Made by a program: the position numbers and the translations under genes. 64,000 nucleotides of DNA from Diphasiastrum complanatum (Eukaryota; Streptophyta; Lycopodiopsida; Lycopodiales; Lycopodiaceae). Each line of letters begins with the position of its first letter. Position 1 is the first letter of the stretch. Below are positions 10,854 to 21,388 of this stretch, piece after piece. The notes beneath the pieces were generated by a model. The model was not told where the DNA came from. It saw only the letters and a list, made by a program, of their open reading frames with translations, and made no database searches. Location: positions 75,925,521 to 75,989,520 of the forward strand of contig CM055096.1 of the NCBI GenBank assembly GCA_029204225.1, written 5' to 3'.

Positions 10854-11643
10854 CTTACAAGTGACTTCTACAAATAAGAAATAGATTTGATTGACTTGAA
10901 ACTCACAAAGGTCTCACACTTGCAGTGTTTCACTCAAATTTGATTTCTAATGCAATAAATGGACTTATAATCACAGGTCTATCACTCCCTCACAAAGCTG
11001 GAATGAAAATAAGATGAAGTGAAAACTACTTTCAAACAAGTCTTGCCAAGAAATGGATTTGATTGTCTCTAGAAACTCACTAAGGTCTCTCTCTTGTAGT
11101 GTTTCACTCAAATTAGATTTCTAATCCAACAAATGGACTTATAATCTCAATTCTAACAATCCCTCACAAAGTTGGAATGAAGATAAGGTGATTTGAAATC
11201 TACCTACAATAAAATCTTGCCAATTTTGGCTATTTATGGACAATAACATGACTAAATCTCCCTCACACTGTACTTTCAAGACCTGTAAAACAAGTTTAGA
11301 GAAACTGATTTTAGCCTAGATTAATTAGACTCTATGTCAAATCTAATCAATGGCACTCAATCTTGGTAGCTTATCCTAAGATTTCCACCAAAAATTACGT
11401 CAAAAGCTTACAAATTGAATCTCTTTGGATCAAATGAATAACATGCATTAAATGCAAGTTCAGAGGTTCCCACACATGTGAAAAGTACAGATTGGGATCC
11501 CTACCAAGTTTGGGATCAAATCCCCTCACCAAAATCAAGATTCTAGCTTGCCCTATCAATACTAGCTTTTAGCACCAAAACTCGCTAAAAATGGATTTGA
11601 TTTTGATCAATGGTTAATGCTCTTGTACTTGGATCTGATACCA
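10854..11643 (-). other. Copia E leader with 172-bp tandem duplication
   Basis: This is the non-coding leader between gag and PBS of the minus-strand element. Two head-to-tail copies of about 172 bp begin at 10884 and 11056. Each contains TTTCACTCAAAT, GATTTCTAAT and AATGGACTTATAATC; the copies have diverged by substitutions. Next to the LTR, at 11632-11643, the sequence CTGATACCA is the reverse complement of a TGGTATCAG primer-binding site. Confidence 0.72.
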
Positions 11644-12332
11644 TGTGAAAGTACTATACTTTAGGACCATAAATGGATCTACAAAAGATCCACAAGAGTG
11701 ATTGGATGCTTGCTTAACAATCTATAAAAAAACTAGTCATCAAAAAGTTGATCTAGATTGGCAATTTGACAAACAACAAGCATTAACAATCAAAAGCATT
11801 GATCAACATTGAAATTTGAGCCCACACGTATGTACTATAGGCTGTAGTACGGCCTTCAAGTTGAGAAACAAGTAGAAATTGATTTGGTTGCATTTGACTC
11901 ACAAAAACTCAATTTACATAGTGGAGTAGCTTGAGATAGCCAATTCTATCTTCTCACTATGGGAGCTTGGAATACATAGCAAATTCGACTTCCTTGGTGA
12001 AGTTAGGTGGATTTCCAACATGCAATAAGGAAGTTAACTCAGCCTTTTTGCCCTAAAATGAAACCCTCGTCTATTTCCTAGAGTCATGCTTGGTAGATAG
12101 CTAGTTGGTCAATTTTCACCTTAAATGTAGGATTTAGGTCCTATAATCTAGGAATCACTACCAAAATGGCATGACCAACCCTATGGACTTGACCTAACCT
12201 ACATTAGGAGTGGATTTCCACGTGGCATCTCGGCCTCACATGTGTGGAATCCACTTATGTACAAAATTTACATTATACTACATGGTTTTTGATCAAGCTA
12301 GATTTGCCAATTTTTGGGGATTCTTCACAACA
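11644..12332 (-). repeat. Copia E 5' LTR (outer boundary uncertain)
   Basis: On the plus strand it begins TGTGAAAGTAC directly beside the minus-strand PBS, so the inner edge is firm. The outer edge is less clear. CA at 12331-12332 would give 689 bp, close to the 690-bp LTR of element G. An alternative edge near 12120 (a minus-strand GTGAAAATTGACC resembling the Copia 1 LTR start) would give about 477 bp. CACATGTG-type palindromes occur at about 12237. Confidence 0.55.
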
Positions 12333-12794
12333 CTCTCTCGTGTGAGAGCGCAAAGAATATTCTTCAGAATACGATTATTTTTTCTTGGCTCCTGGCACAC
12401 AGATCTGCTGGCCTGAGGGCGCGGACGAAGGAAAGAGAGTGTCAATGCTTGCCAAAAACATTTTACTTACAAAGAAAATTTTTGTAGGTTCTTATAACCT
12501 ACATGTTAGTGCTCTTATAGGTTATGAGCCTATCAAATATTATTCTATACTTTCATTTTCATATAAATGAGCTTATTTAAGATTTTAGAAATAATTAATT
12601 TGGCTCTAGGCTTTAATACATTTTTTGAGTGGCCGATAATGTTTCGTGGTTTCCAAGCGAAGGCTGGAATTTGAGTGGCCCGTAATAAAGTTTTTAGGCC
12701 CTTAATGAAGTTTTTACAAAGTGCATGACATTTTACAAAGATCATACAAGTATTCTTAACCATTATTGAATTCTAGTATATAAAACTTTCAAAA
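12333..12794. other. Unassigned stretch
   Basis: No supported gene. The sequence is AT-rich, with short frames only and no clear similarity to other parts of the window. It separates the E LTR from the truncated 5' end of Copia 2. Confidence 0.5.
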
Positions 12795-13769
12795 AGTGTG
12801 GAAAAATGTGTGAGGCATGTGGCCTTGCAAAGTCACACAAATCTTCTTACAAGAAATCTTCATCAAGATCTCTCTCTCCCTTGGATCTCATACATTCTGA
12901 TGTACATAGTTTTTCACATGCAAGTAATGGAGGTGCCTTGATGTATGTAACTTTTATAGATTATTGTACTAGATTCACATGGATTGAGTTACTATCAAAG
13001 AAAAGTCTTGTTTATGAAGCTTTCATTAAGTTCAAGTCTCTAGTAGAGAAACAACTTAGTACTTCTATCAAAGCACTAAGATGTGATAATGGAGGAGAGT
13101 ACACCTCCAATAAAATGAAAGACTTTTGTGAGATCAATGGTATTAAGTTACAATACACTTGCTCCTACACCCCTCAACAAAATGGGGTGGCCGAGAGGAA
13201 AAATAGGAGTCTATGTGAGTGTGCAAAGTCCTTGAGGCTTGATGCATCACTTCCCATCTCATTTTGGGGAGAAGCCATAACATGTGCTGATTATTTGTGT
13301 AATAGACTTCCTAGTAGTGCTATAGATGGGATCTCACCTTATCAAGCTTGCCTTGTTTGATAAGAAACCCAATGTAAGAGATTTTAAGATCTTTGGATGT
13401 ACTTGTTATGTACACATTCCTTTGGAGACTAGAAGGAAAGAAGATGCTACCTCCTTCAAAGGAATCTTTGTTGGCTATGGAGAAAATAGCAAGGGATATA
13501 GGATATGTGATCCTACATCCAAGAAAGTAAAGGTAAGCAAGGATGTACTTTTTGATGAGTCACAATTTTCTAAGAGCTTGTCAAATGGATCTAACCCATT
13601 GTGCATTGAAGATCTTGACAAATCCAAGGAGGATCTTGACAAACCCGAGGAGGATCATGACAAACCCGAGGATGGAGATTTGGATCCGAGTCAAAAGGGG
13701 CCAAGAAGATCATCAAGGAGCAAGGCCGAGCCCTCAAGGCTTACCTATGTGGACAAGGGAAATCAATAG
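12795..13769 (+). pseudogene. Copia 2 integrase
   Basis: The frame 12806-13360 carries the first catalytic Asp region (HSDVHSF), RCDNGGEYTSN and TPQQNGVAERKN, so all three DDE positions are visible. Near 13350 the frame shifts. The C-terminal integrase domain follows in 13326-13769 (FKIFGCTCYVHI, GIFVGYGENSKGYR), then an acidic segment with about four repeats of DLDKPEED-like units, then a TAG. Confidence 0.88.
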
Positions 13770-15294
13770 GAAGGCTCTACATCTTCTACCTCTTACTCTT
13801 TTTTAGCTACATTGATTGAAGAACCATCATCTTTTGAAGAAGCATGTAAATCTAAAGTTTGGAGAGATGCAATGCAAGTAGAGTATGATGCATTAGAAAA
13901 GAATCATACTTGGAATCTTGTAAATCTTCCAAGAGGAAAGAAACCACTTGCATGTAAGTGGATTTATAGAATTAAGTACAATCAAGATGGATCTATTAGT
14001 AAATACAAAGCTAGGCTTGTTGCTAAGGGATTTCTTCAAATAAAAGGATTGGATTATGAAGAAACATTTGCACCTGTAGCTAAGCTTGTAACTATTAGAT
14101 TAATCATTTGCATTGCTACTTTGTTCAAATGGGATCTCTACCAAATGGATGTGACAAATGCCTTCTTGAATGGCTTCTTAGAAGAGGAAATCTACATGAT
14201 GCAACCCGAGGGCTTCATCAAGGTTGGTGAGGAGCAAAAGGTGTGCTACTTAAGGAAGAGCCTATATGGTACTCTAGGTTGCATGATTTTCTCTATTCCC
14301 TTGGCTTTGTACTAAGTGCTTATGAACCTTCTTTATATTTCAAATGTAATGAAGGAAAGATCATCATTTTGGTTTTTTATGTTGATGACATCATTATGAC
14401 AGGAAATGATGATCATGGCATAGGCAAAGTAAAAGTTGACTTATCTAGTGAGTTCAAGATGGTAGATCTAGGCTTCCTAAAGTTTATACTTGGGATAGAA
14501 GTGTCTAGAAGTAGCAATTGTACTCTCATAAGTCAATCTAAGACACCCCTATGGAGCATGTTGTGAAAGCAACTAATGAAGGTGATGAAGCATCCTTTGA
14601 GGACATCACTCTCTTTAGGAAGCTTATAGGCTCTCTAATCTATTTAACTATCACTAGACCTGACTTAAGTTTTTGTGTAAGCAAGTTGAGTCAAAGTATG
14701 CAAGCTCCTTTAGTTCATCATTGGAAAAGTGCCAAGAGAGTACTTAGATATGTTTCTAGTACTAGATTTTTTGGCATACTTTATGAAGGATCTAACTTGC
14801 ACTTGAGAGCCTACTCAGATTCAGATTTTGTAGGTGACAAGATGGATAGGAAGTCCATTAGTGCATTTGCAACATTTCTTTGTGGAGGAGTGATATCTTG
14901 GCTTTCCAAAAAGCAAGATACAATCTCACTATCTTCTTGTGAAGCCGAGTACAAGGCATTCACTTCAACAACCAAAGAGCTCCTATGGCTAAGAAGACTC
15001 TTGATGGAACTACATGTTCTAGAGGCCGAGGAGATCCCTTACATATTTTGTGACAATCAAGCTTCTCAACAAATTGCTTCAAATCCTATCTTCCATGCCA
15101 GAACAAAGCATATTGAGATAGCTCACCACTTTGTGAGGGAGAAGATACAATCCAAGGAAGTGCAACTACATCATGTACCATCATCCGAATGCATAGCTGA
15201 TATCTTAACCAAACCATTGTCCAAAGATCCATTTTTTAAGTTAAGATATGCTCTTGGAATTGTAGATAGATGTACACTAGATTTGCCAAGTTAG
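13770..15294 (+). pseudogene. Copia 2 reverse transcriptase and RNase H with two deletions
   Basis: RT resumes in the same frame after the TAG (WRDAMQVEYDALEKN, KWIYRIKYNQDGSISKYKARL). At about 14270 the LKQAPR-W segment is missing and the frame changes: SLYG runs directly into the sequence expected after it. FYVDDIIMTGNDD (catalytic YVDD) is retained at about 14380. At about 14540 a second deletion joins ISQSK to TPMEHVVK, removing roughly 25 codons and shifting frame. RNase H from 14551 is then open to its natural end (LSSCEAEYKAF, DILTKPLSKD). Confidence 0.88.
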
Positions 15295-15307
15295 AAGTGA
15301 GGAGGAG

Positions 15308-16027
15308 TGTTGAAAATTGTCACTTCTCACTTGACATTGGTTCATGTAAATATTGATCAAACATTAGAATATGTTGATGATATGATTTCACATGTGTGGA
15401 TCCTGTTCCCACGTGTGAAAGGATGTACTTTTCATGTTTGTATATATCCAAATTGATTTTGTATCATTCTAGTTAGTGTGAACATGAAATGACTAGTTTT
15501 TAGTCAAGTTGACTAGTCACCTACAAATTAGCTTTTCCTTGCATGTGCATGAGTAAATGCTCCCACATGGCAAGTGGATGTTCACACATGTGTATAGAGT
15601 ACTAGAAGATAAGAGTTGACCATTTTCCTTAGATCCTATTTTGTAGGGAATATTCCTATATTCTAGGAGACTAGCTTTTTGGATTTTAGTCATATTCTAG
15701 AAGGTCAACTATTGGATAAGGATCAAGGATGGATAAAATGGATAGATCTGAGTGATGTGGCACTCTTCACACGTGTGAAGGCCTGCTGGACTGTACCAGA
15801 CTCATGGATGTACTTGATCCATAAAAGGATCATCATTTTGCTAAGAAAATTGATGAGACTTTTGCACTCTACACTTTTGTGAGATTTCTAGTCATTTGTC
15901 TTGTGATTTTTATGCATGATTGCTATCTAGTATCATTGTACTTGTTGTTTCAGATCATGTTTGTAATTGACCGAATCCTTTTGTGGAAGCACTTATTACT
16001 GAATTTTCTTGGACTTAGATATTTTCA
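15308..16027 (+). repeat. Copia 2 3' LTR (right edge tentative)
   Basis: It begins TGTTGAAAATTGTC after GGAGGAG, a short polypurine tract. The start resembles Copia 1 (TGTGAAAATTGTC). It contains a perfect 16-bp palindrome CTTCACACGTGTGAAG at 15764-15779 and further CACATGTG or CACGTGTG motifs at 15388-15420 and about 15584. The right edge at about 16027 (ATATTTTCA) is a guess because no partner LTR is present. Confidence 0.6.
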
Positions 16028-17502
16028 TATTCATCTTTCTAGGTAACTTTTATTGAAATTTATGATTTCTTTAAAAGGAGGGGTGAAGTGGTGGGATAAA
16101 ATTTTATTTGGGAATTTGTGGATTGCATAGTTTTCGGAAAAGAACCAGTTTTGATATAGAAATGAGATTTTTCTGAAAGTAATTTTGGATAGATTCAGAG
16201 TAAGATATCTAATTGAAACTTTTCGAATAAGAAAAATTCTCTAGGGATTGTGTGGACAATCTAGAACTAGAACAGGTTTGATATTTGAATCATTCTCTAT
16301 AAGTAGTACAATGAAAGGTCAAATGTTACTAATTCCATTTTGATTGGAATAGAAGTAAGTTTGACCAGAATTTAAGTCTGAGAGTTTTGTATTGGATCAA
16401 CCTAATCTTAGTTTTAGTACTAGGATCAGAGAGGAGTTGATTGAGTTGAAGAAATTATGCTATTGGAGGAAATTGGATTGGAAAACTGATGAGAGTGAAT
16501 TTTATTCGTCTCAGAGATTTTCTGGATATGTTATTTACTCATGAAGATATGGATCTAAATGTGGTGTTATGGTAGTATAATTAAAATCTGCACCTAGACA
16601 TTTGAGATTTCTGAATCATTGGCAATTAACTTGAGTAGTTGATTACTCCAAGATGAAGTTAATTGGTAAAATGATCAGTGTGAAGGGGATTCACCAAGAA
16701 CTGATAGTTTGTTAATTATATTGCTTGTAAGATGCATGATTAGTGAATCATTTGGGTTCATGAGTTAAAATTATGTGCATTGGATATACAGTATTCTTGG
16801 GATAGAGTATTCCTCAATTAAGGAATAGACTCAACTCATTAGTGATTGTATCCCAGAGAGCTCAATTGGATAGCAAATCATAATAAATCCGAGAATAATA
16901 TCTGAATTGATATTCAGCAAGACTTTGAATATCTAGATTTGATTCTAGATAGTAATCTAAAGTTTTTTTTGTAGTTGAAAATGATTGTCAAGTTGATATG
17001 CATTCAGTCTTTAATTACCAGTGGTTTATAGAACTTGACTTTTGCACTTCAGTTAAAGAATCTTGTTTGAAGAATATTCCTGAATCTTGTATTTTCTTAG
17101 TGGAAAGACTTTGGAATGATTCTTACTTTTCCTGAGTTATGTTGGACATATACTCTAGTATCCTGTAAATGATTATGGTTTTGGATTCCAAAAAATTATG
17201 ACTGACGAATCAGACAAATCTAAATATTTATGATTGACGGATCATAAATAGGTACTTAATTATTGTCAGAGGATTATACAACATGTTTCTCTATTTTGTA
17301 TGTATGCGTCAAATTTACCAATTTGCAACTTATAGGAGAGGCATACTAAAAACTTTCTCTTTTCAGATGTTATTATTTTCAAATGATTTCACATGTGACT
17401 TGCCAATTTCAGAAAAGGTAAAAACGAATCATTTTGAGTCCATGATGGAGCTATTGTTTGGTACTTTTATTGTTTAATCACATTGTTTCTAGATTTTTAG
17501 CT
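16028..17502. other. Unassigned AT-rich stretch
   Basis: No supported gene or recognisable element. The only open frames are short and lack motifs. It may include old LTR-type DNA, but nothing proves it. Confidence 0.45.
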
Positions 17503-17570
17503 AACACCCTTCCAGTTGGTATATGGTCAGGATGTTGTGATGTCAGTAGAGTTTTTGGTTCCTTCATTAA
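17503..17570 (+). repeat. 68-bp fragment of Gypsy A integrase
   Basis: These 68 bases are identical, as far as I can read, to the reverse complement of 32544-32611, which encodes the integrase C-terminal segment QLVYGQDVVMSVEFLVPSL in Gypsy A. Similarity stops sharply on both sides. It is a short isolated copy, not part of a longer element here. Confidence 0.85.
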
Positions 17571-18600
17571 TTTTTTGAAACTACAATCTTTATTTTTTTG
17601 TTAAAGTTTTAATGATTTGAATGCCCGACATAACTCAAAGCTTCTCATCACGAATATATTGATCACCTTATTTTGTAACAATATCACTTAGCATCTGCAT
17701 GAGTATGTACAATACTTAATACATTCATTTGTCAAATTTGCATGTAGACTAGGATTCAAGCTTGAGTCTATATTGCCACATCAAACACTCTTATCCAAGC
17801 ATCAAATGAATAATATATCTTGTGGTTGATGATTGGAAATATCATAAACAAAATCTATGCACAATGTCGTCTAGGATAAAGTAAGTTTAAATTGAAAACG
17901 ACCAAAAGTTTCAACACAATCTAGGAAAATCTAAAGTTGGAGGGAATTTGTGAGATGCCAATTCCAAAACAAGAACATTATGGTATTTTACAAAGGCATA
18001 GCAACGAACTTCAAGAAGAAAAAATGTAATTGTCTAAGATTAGAAGCAAGGTAGTTATATTTCAATTCTAGTTGACATAATAGTTAGCATTTAATTTTCT
18101 TACTTTGCAAATTGAACTTTGCTTTTAAATGAGTATATGAGTAGAGAGATTACTGATAAAAACATATATGAAATGATTTTGTAAATGAAAATAGGTGTTC
18201 TTTATTTGATTATTGTTGTTGGTGATGATGTTTGTGTGTCATGTAGGTTGAGGGCTTAGGGATGAATGCAAGAAAATAAGAGGGACATGATTTTTTTTGC
18301 AAATTGCGACCTGCATATAGAGGTGCAATATCTTTAAATGAACAAGTTTTTGCAATAAAGTCCTTAGCAATGTGACAAAGCTATCTGTTTGCACATACCC
18401 TTATTGTTTAAGATGATGGCTTCAATGTTAATTTTTGCAAAATCTTCACTCACCAACTTGAGGCCATAATTTTCCTTTTTGCAAGGCCCAAAAAAAATCA
18501 AAACACTTACAAGATGTTCAAGGAATTGTACGAGAAAATCAAGATATAAACAATCGACATAATTTGAAGGATTGTAGATACAAAAAAAAATGTAGATTTA
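17571..18600. other. Unassigned AT-rich stretch
   Basis: No supported gene. Low-complexity A/T runs are present and no LTR, PBS or coding motif was seen. It lies downstream of the carboxylesterase, which reads leftward, so part may be its 3' flank. Confidence 0.45.
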
Positions 18601-18624
18601 AATTCAAACTCCCCAACAAAAGAC

Positions 18625-18813
18625 GTGTAAGTCTATGAGAGAAGTGTTGCTACGGCTTAGCGCTGTCGCAGCAAAGCTAATAGAAAAGAATAGTCTAAAA
18701 AGTCATCTGCCAAGCAAAACAGGTGTAAGCTTGGAGAGAAGTGTTGTTAGAGCTTAGAGCTATCGCGGCAAAGCTAATAAAACTAATAGTCTTAAAATTA
18801 TCTATGGAGAGAG
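18625..18813. repeat. Imperfect ~98-bp tandem duplication downstream of carboxylesterase
   Basis: Units start at 18625 and 18723. Both contain GTGTAAG, GAGAGAAGTGTTG, CTTAG.GCT.TCGC.GC and AAAGCTAATA, then a TAGTCT..AAA tail. The second unit runs into the last codons of the minus-strand carboxylesterase (end at 18798), so the duplication covers its 3' end or UTR. Confidence 0.8.
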
Positions 18814-19835
18814 TTCTCTATTATGCCTTGGAAGCATTGAAAGAGGAAGTGTTGCATGGTCAAATGGGCCTGGTCTAAGTCTGCTTCCCCAGTGACTTCG
18901 GGATACAAGAGATCATCGTGGACACACCGGTCAAATTCTAGCAGGGTCACGCGGTGACCTGCTTTCCGAACAAACTCGACGAATTGGACCTGGCGATCAC
19001 GCAGGGGGTCGCGGGTTCCTATCACCACCAGCGATGGCGGCATCGTCTCTCTCTCCATCGCTGCCTGCGTCTCCGCACCCATGAAGCAGCAGTAGCGATG
19101 GCTTCTGTCTGCTCCCTCCGGTAGCGATGCAGCCCAGCAAGCATCTGTGAAGGATAGAGGGACATCCTCAACGCTATACCCATGCTCCAGTTCGGAGTTA
19201 GTCCTCTCTATTCCGCCGAAGAATGGTATTGCCAGTATCAGGCCTCGGATTTGCACAGGCTCAACCCCCTCGCTTGCGGCCCTCAGCGCTACCTCAGCTA
19301 CGATGGTGCCCCCCGCGCTGTGGCCCATGAGGATGCACTTTGAGAAGTCCGCGTGTGAAGATAGCCACGGATCTTGATGGGTTTGAGGGGTTTTGCTCGC
19401 CTGGGCTTGAAGCCACTTCAATGCTGCGAAACCATCGTCAAAGGCTGCAGGAAGCTTGTGCTCGGGTGCTAATCTGTAATCCACTGAGATCAGTATTGCT
19501 TTCAATCTGCTGGCAACCTTGCAGCAGTAGTCGTGGAAGAGGACGGATGCTGCACTGCATAACACGAATCCACCTCCGTGGAAATACAGCAGTATGGGAA
19601 GCTTTGTATCTCTGGCCTCTGCAGAAGACATCGCCGATTCGGGAACATAAATGCGAGCCCATGTTCCAGTGCTGCTGTCGATCACCACATCCTTGGAGAA
19701 GCTACCTGCTGTGGCTAGCTCAGCATTGGCTGACACCGTGGGAAGGAGCTGTTCGGCTTCTGTTCTATCGACTGTGCCGTCGGAATACACCTTCACCCCC
19801 CATATCTCGTATAGCAGATCGCTTGGAGCCACCAT
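18798..19835 (-). CDS. Plant CXE-type carboxylesterase (alpha/beta hydrolase), intact, single exon
   Basis: This 345-residue protein is predicted to hydrolyse carboxyl esters, in the plant CXE/GID1-like branch of the HSL family; the substrate is unknown. Visible parts are the oxyanion-hole HGGGF at 86-90, DYRLAPEH at 119-126, the nucleophile in GHSAGG (Ser173), the acid Asp276 in GTRDPLRDR and His306 in CVHDDLL. The triad is therefore complete and the length is usual (about 310-350). The nucleophile elbow reads GHSAGG rather than the GDSAGG I associate with most plant CXEs. Ser173 and the complete triad argue for a catalytic enzyme, not a GID1 gibberellin receptor. The first Met after an upstream in-frame stop is used. 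No signal peptide or membrane segment is apparent, so it is probably cytosolic. The coding sequence is visibly richer in G+C than the surrounding transposon DNA and has no frame damage, consistent with a maintained host gene. Confidence 0.9.
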   Translation of the reverse strand: MVAPSDLLYEIWGVKVYSDGTVDRTEAEQLLPTVSANAELATAGSFSKDVVIDSSTGTWARIYVPESAMSSAEARDTKLPILLYFHGGGFVLCSAASVLFHDYCCKVASRLKAILISVDYRLAPEHKLPAAFDDGFAALKWLQAQASKTPQTHQDPWLSSHADFSKCILMGHSAGGTIVAEVALRAASEGVEPVQIRGLILAIPFFGGIERTNSELEHGYSVEDVPLSFTDACWAASLPEGADRSHRYCCFMGAETQAAMERETMPPSLVVIGTRDPLRDRQVQFVEFVRKAGHRVTLLEFDRCVHDDLLYPEVTGEADLDQAHLTMQHFLFQCFQGIIENSLHR

Positions 19836-19874
19836 GTCGCTTTTCTTCTGTCACCCGAAGTTAACTAACAGTGC

Positions 19875-19957
19875 TATAGACTAAAAGATCAACAGACCCA
19901 ATCTAATACAACAAGAAGGTAACATCCATACCTTTAGACTCAGAGATCAACAGACCC
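19875..19957. repeat. Short duplicated segment in the carboxylesterase 5' flank
   Basis: TAGACT...AGATCAACAGACCC occurs at 19875-19899 and again at 19933-19957, about 58 bp apart, just upstream of the carboxylesterase start. It may be 5' UTR or promoter DNA. No clear TATA box was assigned. Confidence 0.6.
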
Positions 19958-19990
19958 GGTCAATGGAGCTATAGAAATAGAGAGGGAGGA

Positions 19991-21388
19991 GAAGGGTCTG
20001 AAGGGAGACGAGAGAAATATGAAAGAAATGTGCAATGATGAGGAATCAGTATGTAGTGTTGCTCCACGAGGTTCATGTGGGCTCTAAAATTTTAGAAGTA
20101 TTCTCGAGTACTAGGCAATGGCCTTGTGGCAGAGGGAGCCCATGATTGACACACTTTTGAGAACTTCTGGTGGCCCTAGGTGGTTTATGTTGCTGCAGAT
20201 AGGCTTGGCATTTGCAAGCTGCAATGCAAATCAAAGGCTAGTTTGCTTTTGAAAGGCAAAAATTTCAAAAGCCTATCATTTGAATGACAAACTTAAAGAT
20301 TGCCCTTTCATTTGAACGATAACTTTAAAATCTCAAATGCCATGCTGTGTTAAAAATTTTAAAATTCTATTGTAAAATACTACAAAAATATATGTAAAAA
20401 GTGGTTGAAAGTTGAAAGGTTCATATTTATTTTATTTGATAGGTACTCTTACATGTCATGTGAAAGGTGAAAGAAAGAAAAGCCCATCAGGTGGTAGGGG
20501 TGCACGTCAAATTCCAAGCCAATGCTGGATACTGCTTCGTTGCCTCGTTGCTTGTCATGTGTGCTTGTGAGCTTTTATCCCATAAGTTTTTTAGGAGTGC
20601 CTACACCTTCTACAGACTCATGTTAAAAAAAAAAAAATCTCTCCCTTAGTGTGCGTCTATGCATGAGTCTACGATGACCCCACAAAAAGTCCTACGAGTG
20701 GGTGAGTGGCGTAGGTCGAAAAAGATTACAAACTTTTTTAAATTTTTATCAAGCACCACACAACCTTGTTCATTGCTTGAAAAATGTAATCATTAGAAAA
20801 GTTCTAAATCCAAAAAAGGCCCTTTGTAAAGATTTTTTTTATATTTTTCTCAATTTTTTCTTATCCATGGACCAATCAAAACACTCAATTTGAAATTTAT
20901 GTAGCGTAGCTCATTAAAATTGAAAAAAAAAAAGTTCTTTTTAATGACACTATAATTCAGCGTCAGGTTCAGCATGCAAGTTTGACATATTATCCATAGT
21001 ACAATATGCAATTTATTATTACAAATAATATAACTTTCTAACCATAGCTTCGCTTGAGATGAAAAGTATCATTGGAAAGCGCTCGACGAGAGCTTTTCAA
21101 TGGTACCCTACATGACTACTTCCGAGCTACTGTTCAAAAGTTATAGACAGTCAAAGTTTCTAAAAAAAATCCAATATCGCTTTTGTGAGACCATAGAGTA
21201 CCCTCTCACTGAGGGGATCCTCTATCCATGCACAGAAGTGATATTTGGTTAAAAGGGTCCTTTATCCGTGCATAGAACATGTATTGGGTCTTTTGAAACT
21301 TTGACTAGCTATAACTTTTGAATGGTTGCTAAGAAAGTTAGAAATCAGTTTTGATCTGATTCATTATTATAAGCTTCAAATGTGATAC
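19991..21388. other. Intergenic region with a dispersed repeat
   Basis: No supported gene. It contains the 114-bp block at 20791-20904 described separately, several A or T homopolymers (for example 20627-20638), and a TATCATTGGAAAGCGC stretch at 21066 that resembles one at 63182. Confidence 0.55.
20791..20904 (+). repeat. Dispersed repeat, inverted copy at 63304-63420
   Basis: CATTAG...GTTCTAAATCCAAAAAA through CCAATCAAAACACTC to the ATTTATGTAG end reads as the reverse complement of 63304-63420. There are scattered substitutions and A/T-run length changes, with roughly 85-90 percent identity by eye. The family is unknown and there is no coding content. Confidence 0.8.

Larger units (their letters stand above)
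12795..16027 (+). mobile_element. Copia 2: 5'-truncated, deletion-scarred element
   Basis: It starts abruptly within the GAG-pre-integrase zinc motif (CEACGLAKSH). There is no gag, no protease and no 5' LTR. Integrase, RT, RNase H and a 3' LTR follow in copia order. The coding part carries one frameshift in integrase, one in-frame TAG (13767-13769) and two deletions in RT. It is related to Copia 1 but clearly a different family, with a different LTR. Confidence 0.88.

Noticed and set aside
19340-19864. Plus-strand open frame of 174 codons
   Set aside because: It is antisense to the carboxylesterase, whose strand shows a complete catalytic triad and family length.
19873-19960. Possible 5'-UTR intron of the carboxylesterase
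   Set aside because: A donor-like and an acceptor-like site flank the duplicated AACAGACCC segment, but the intron would be only about 45 bp, too short for plants.
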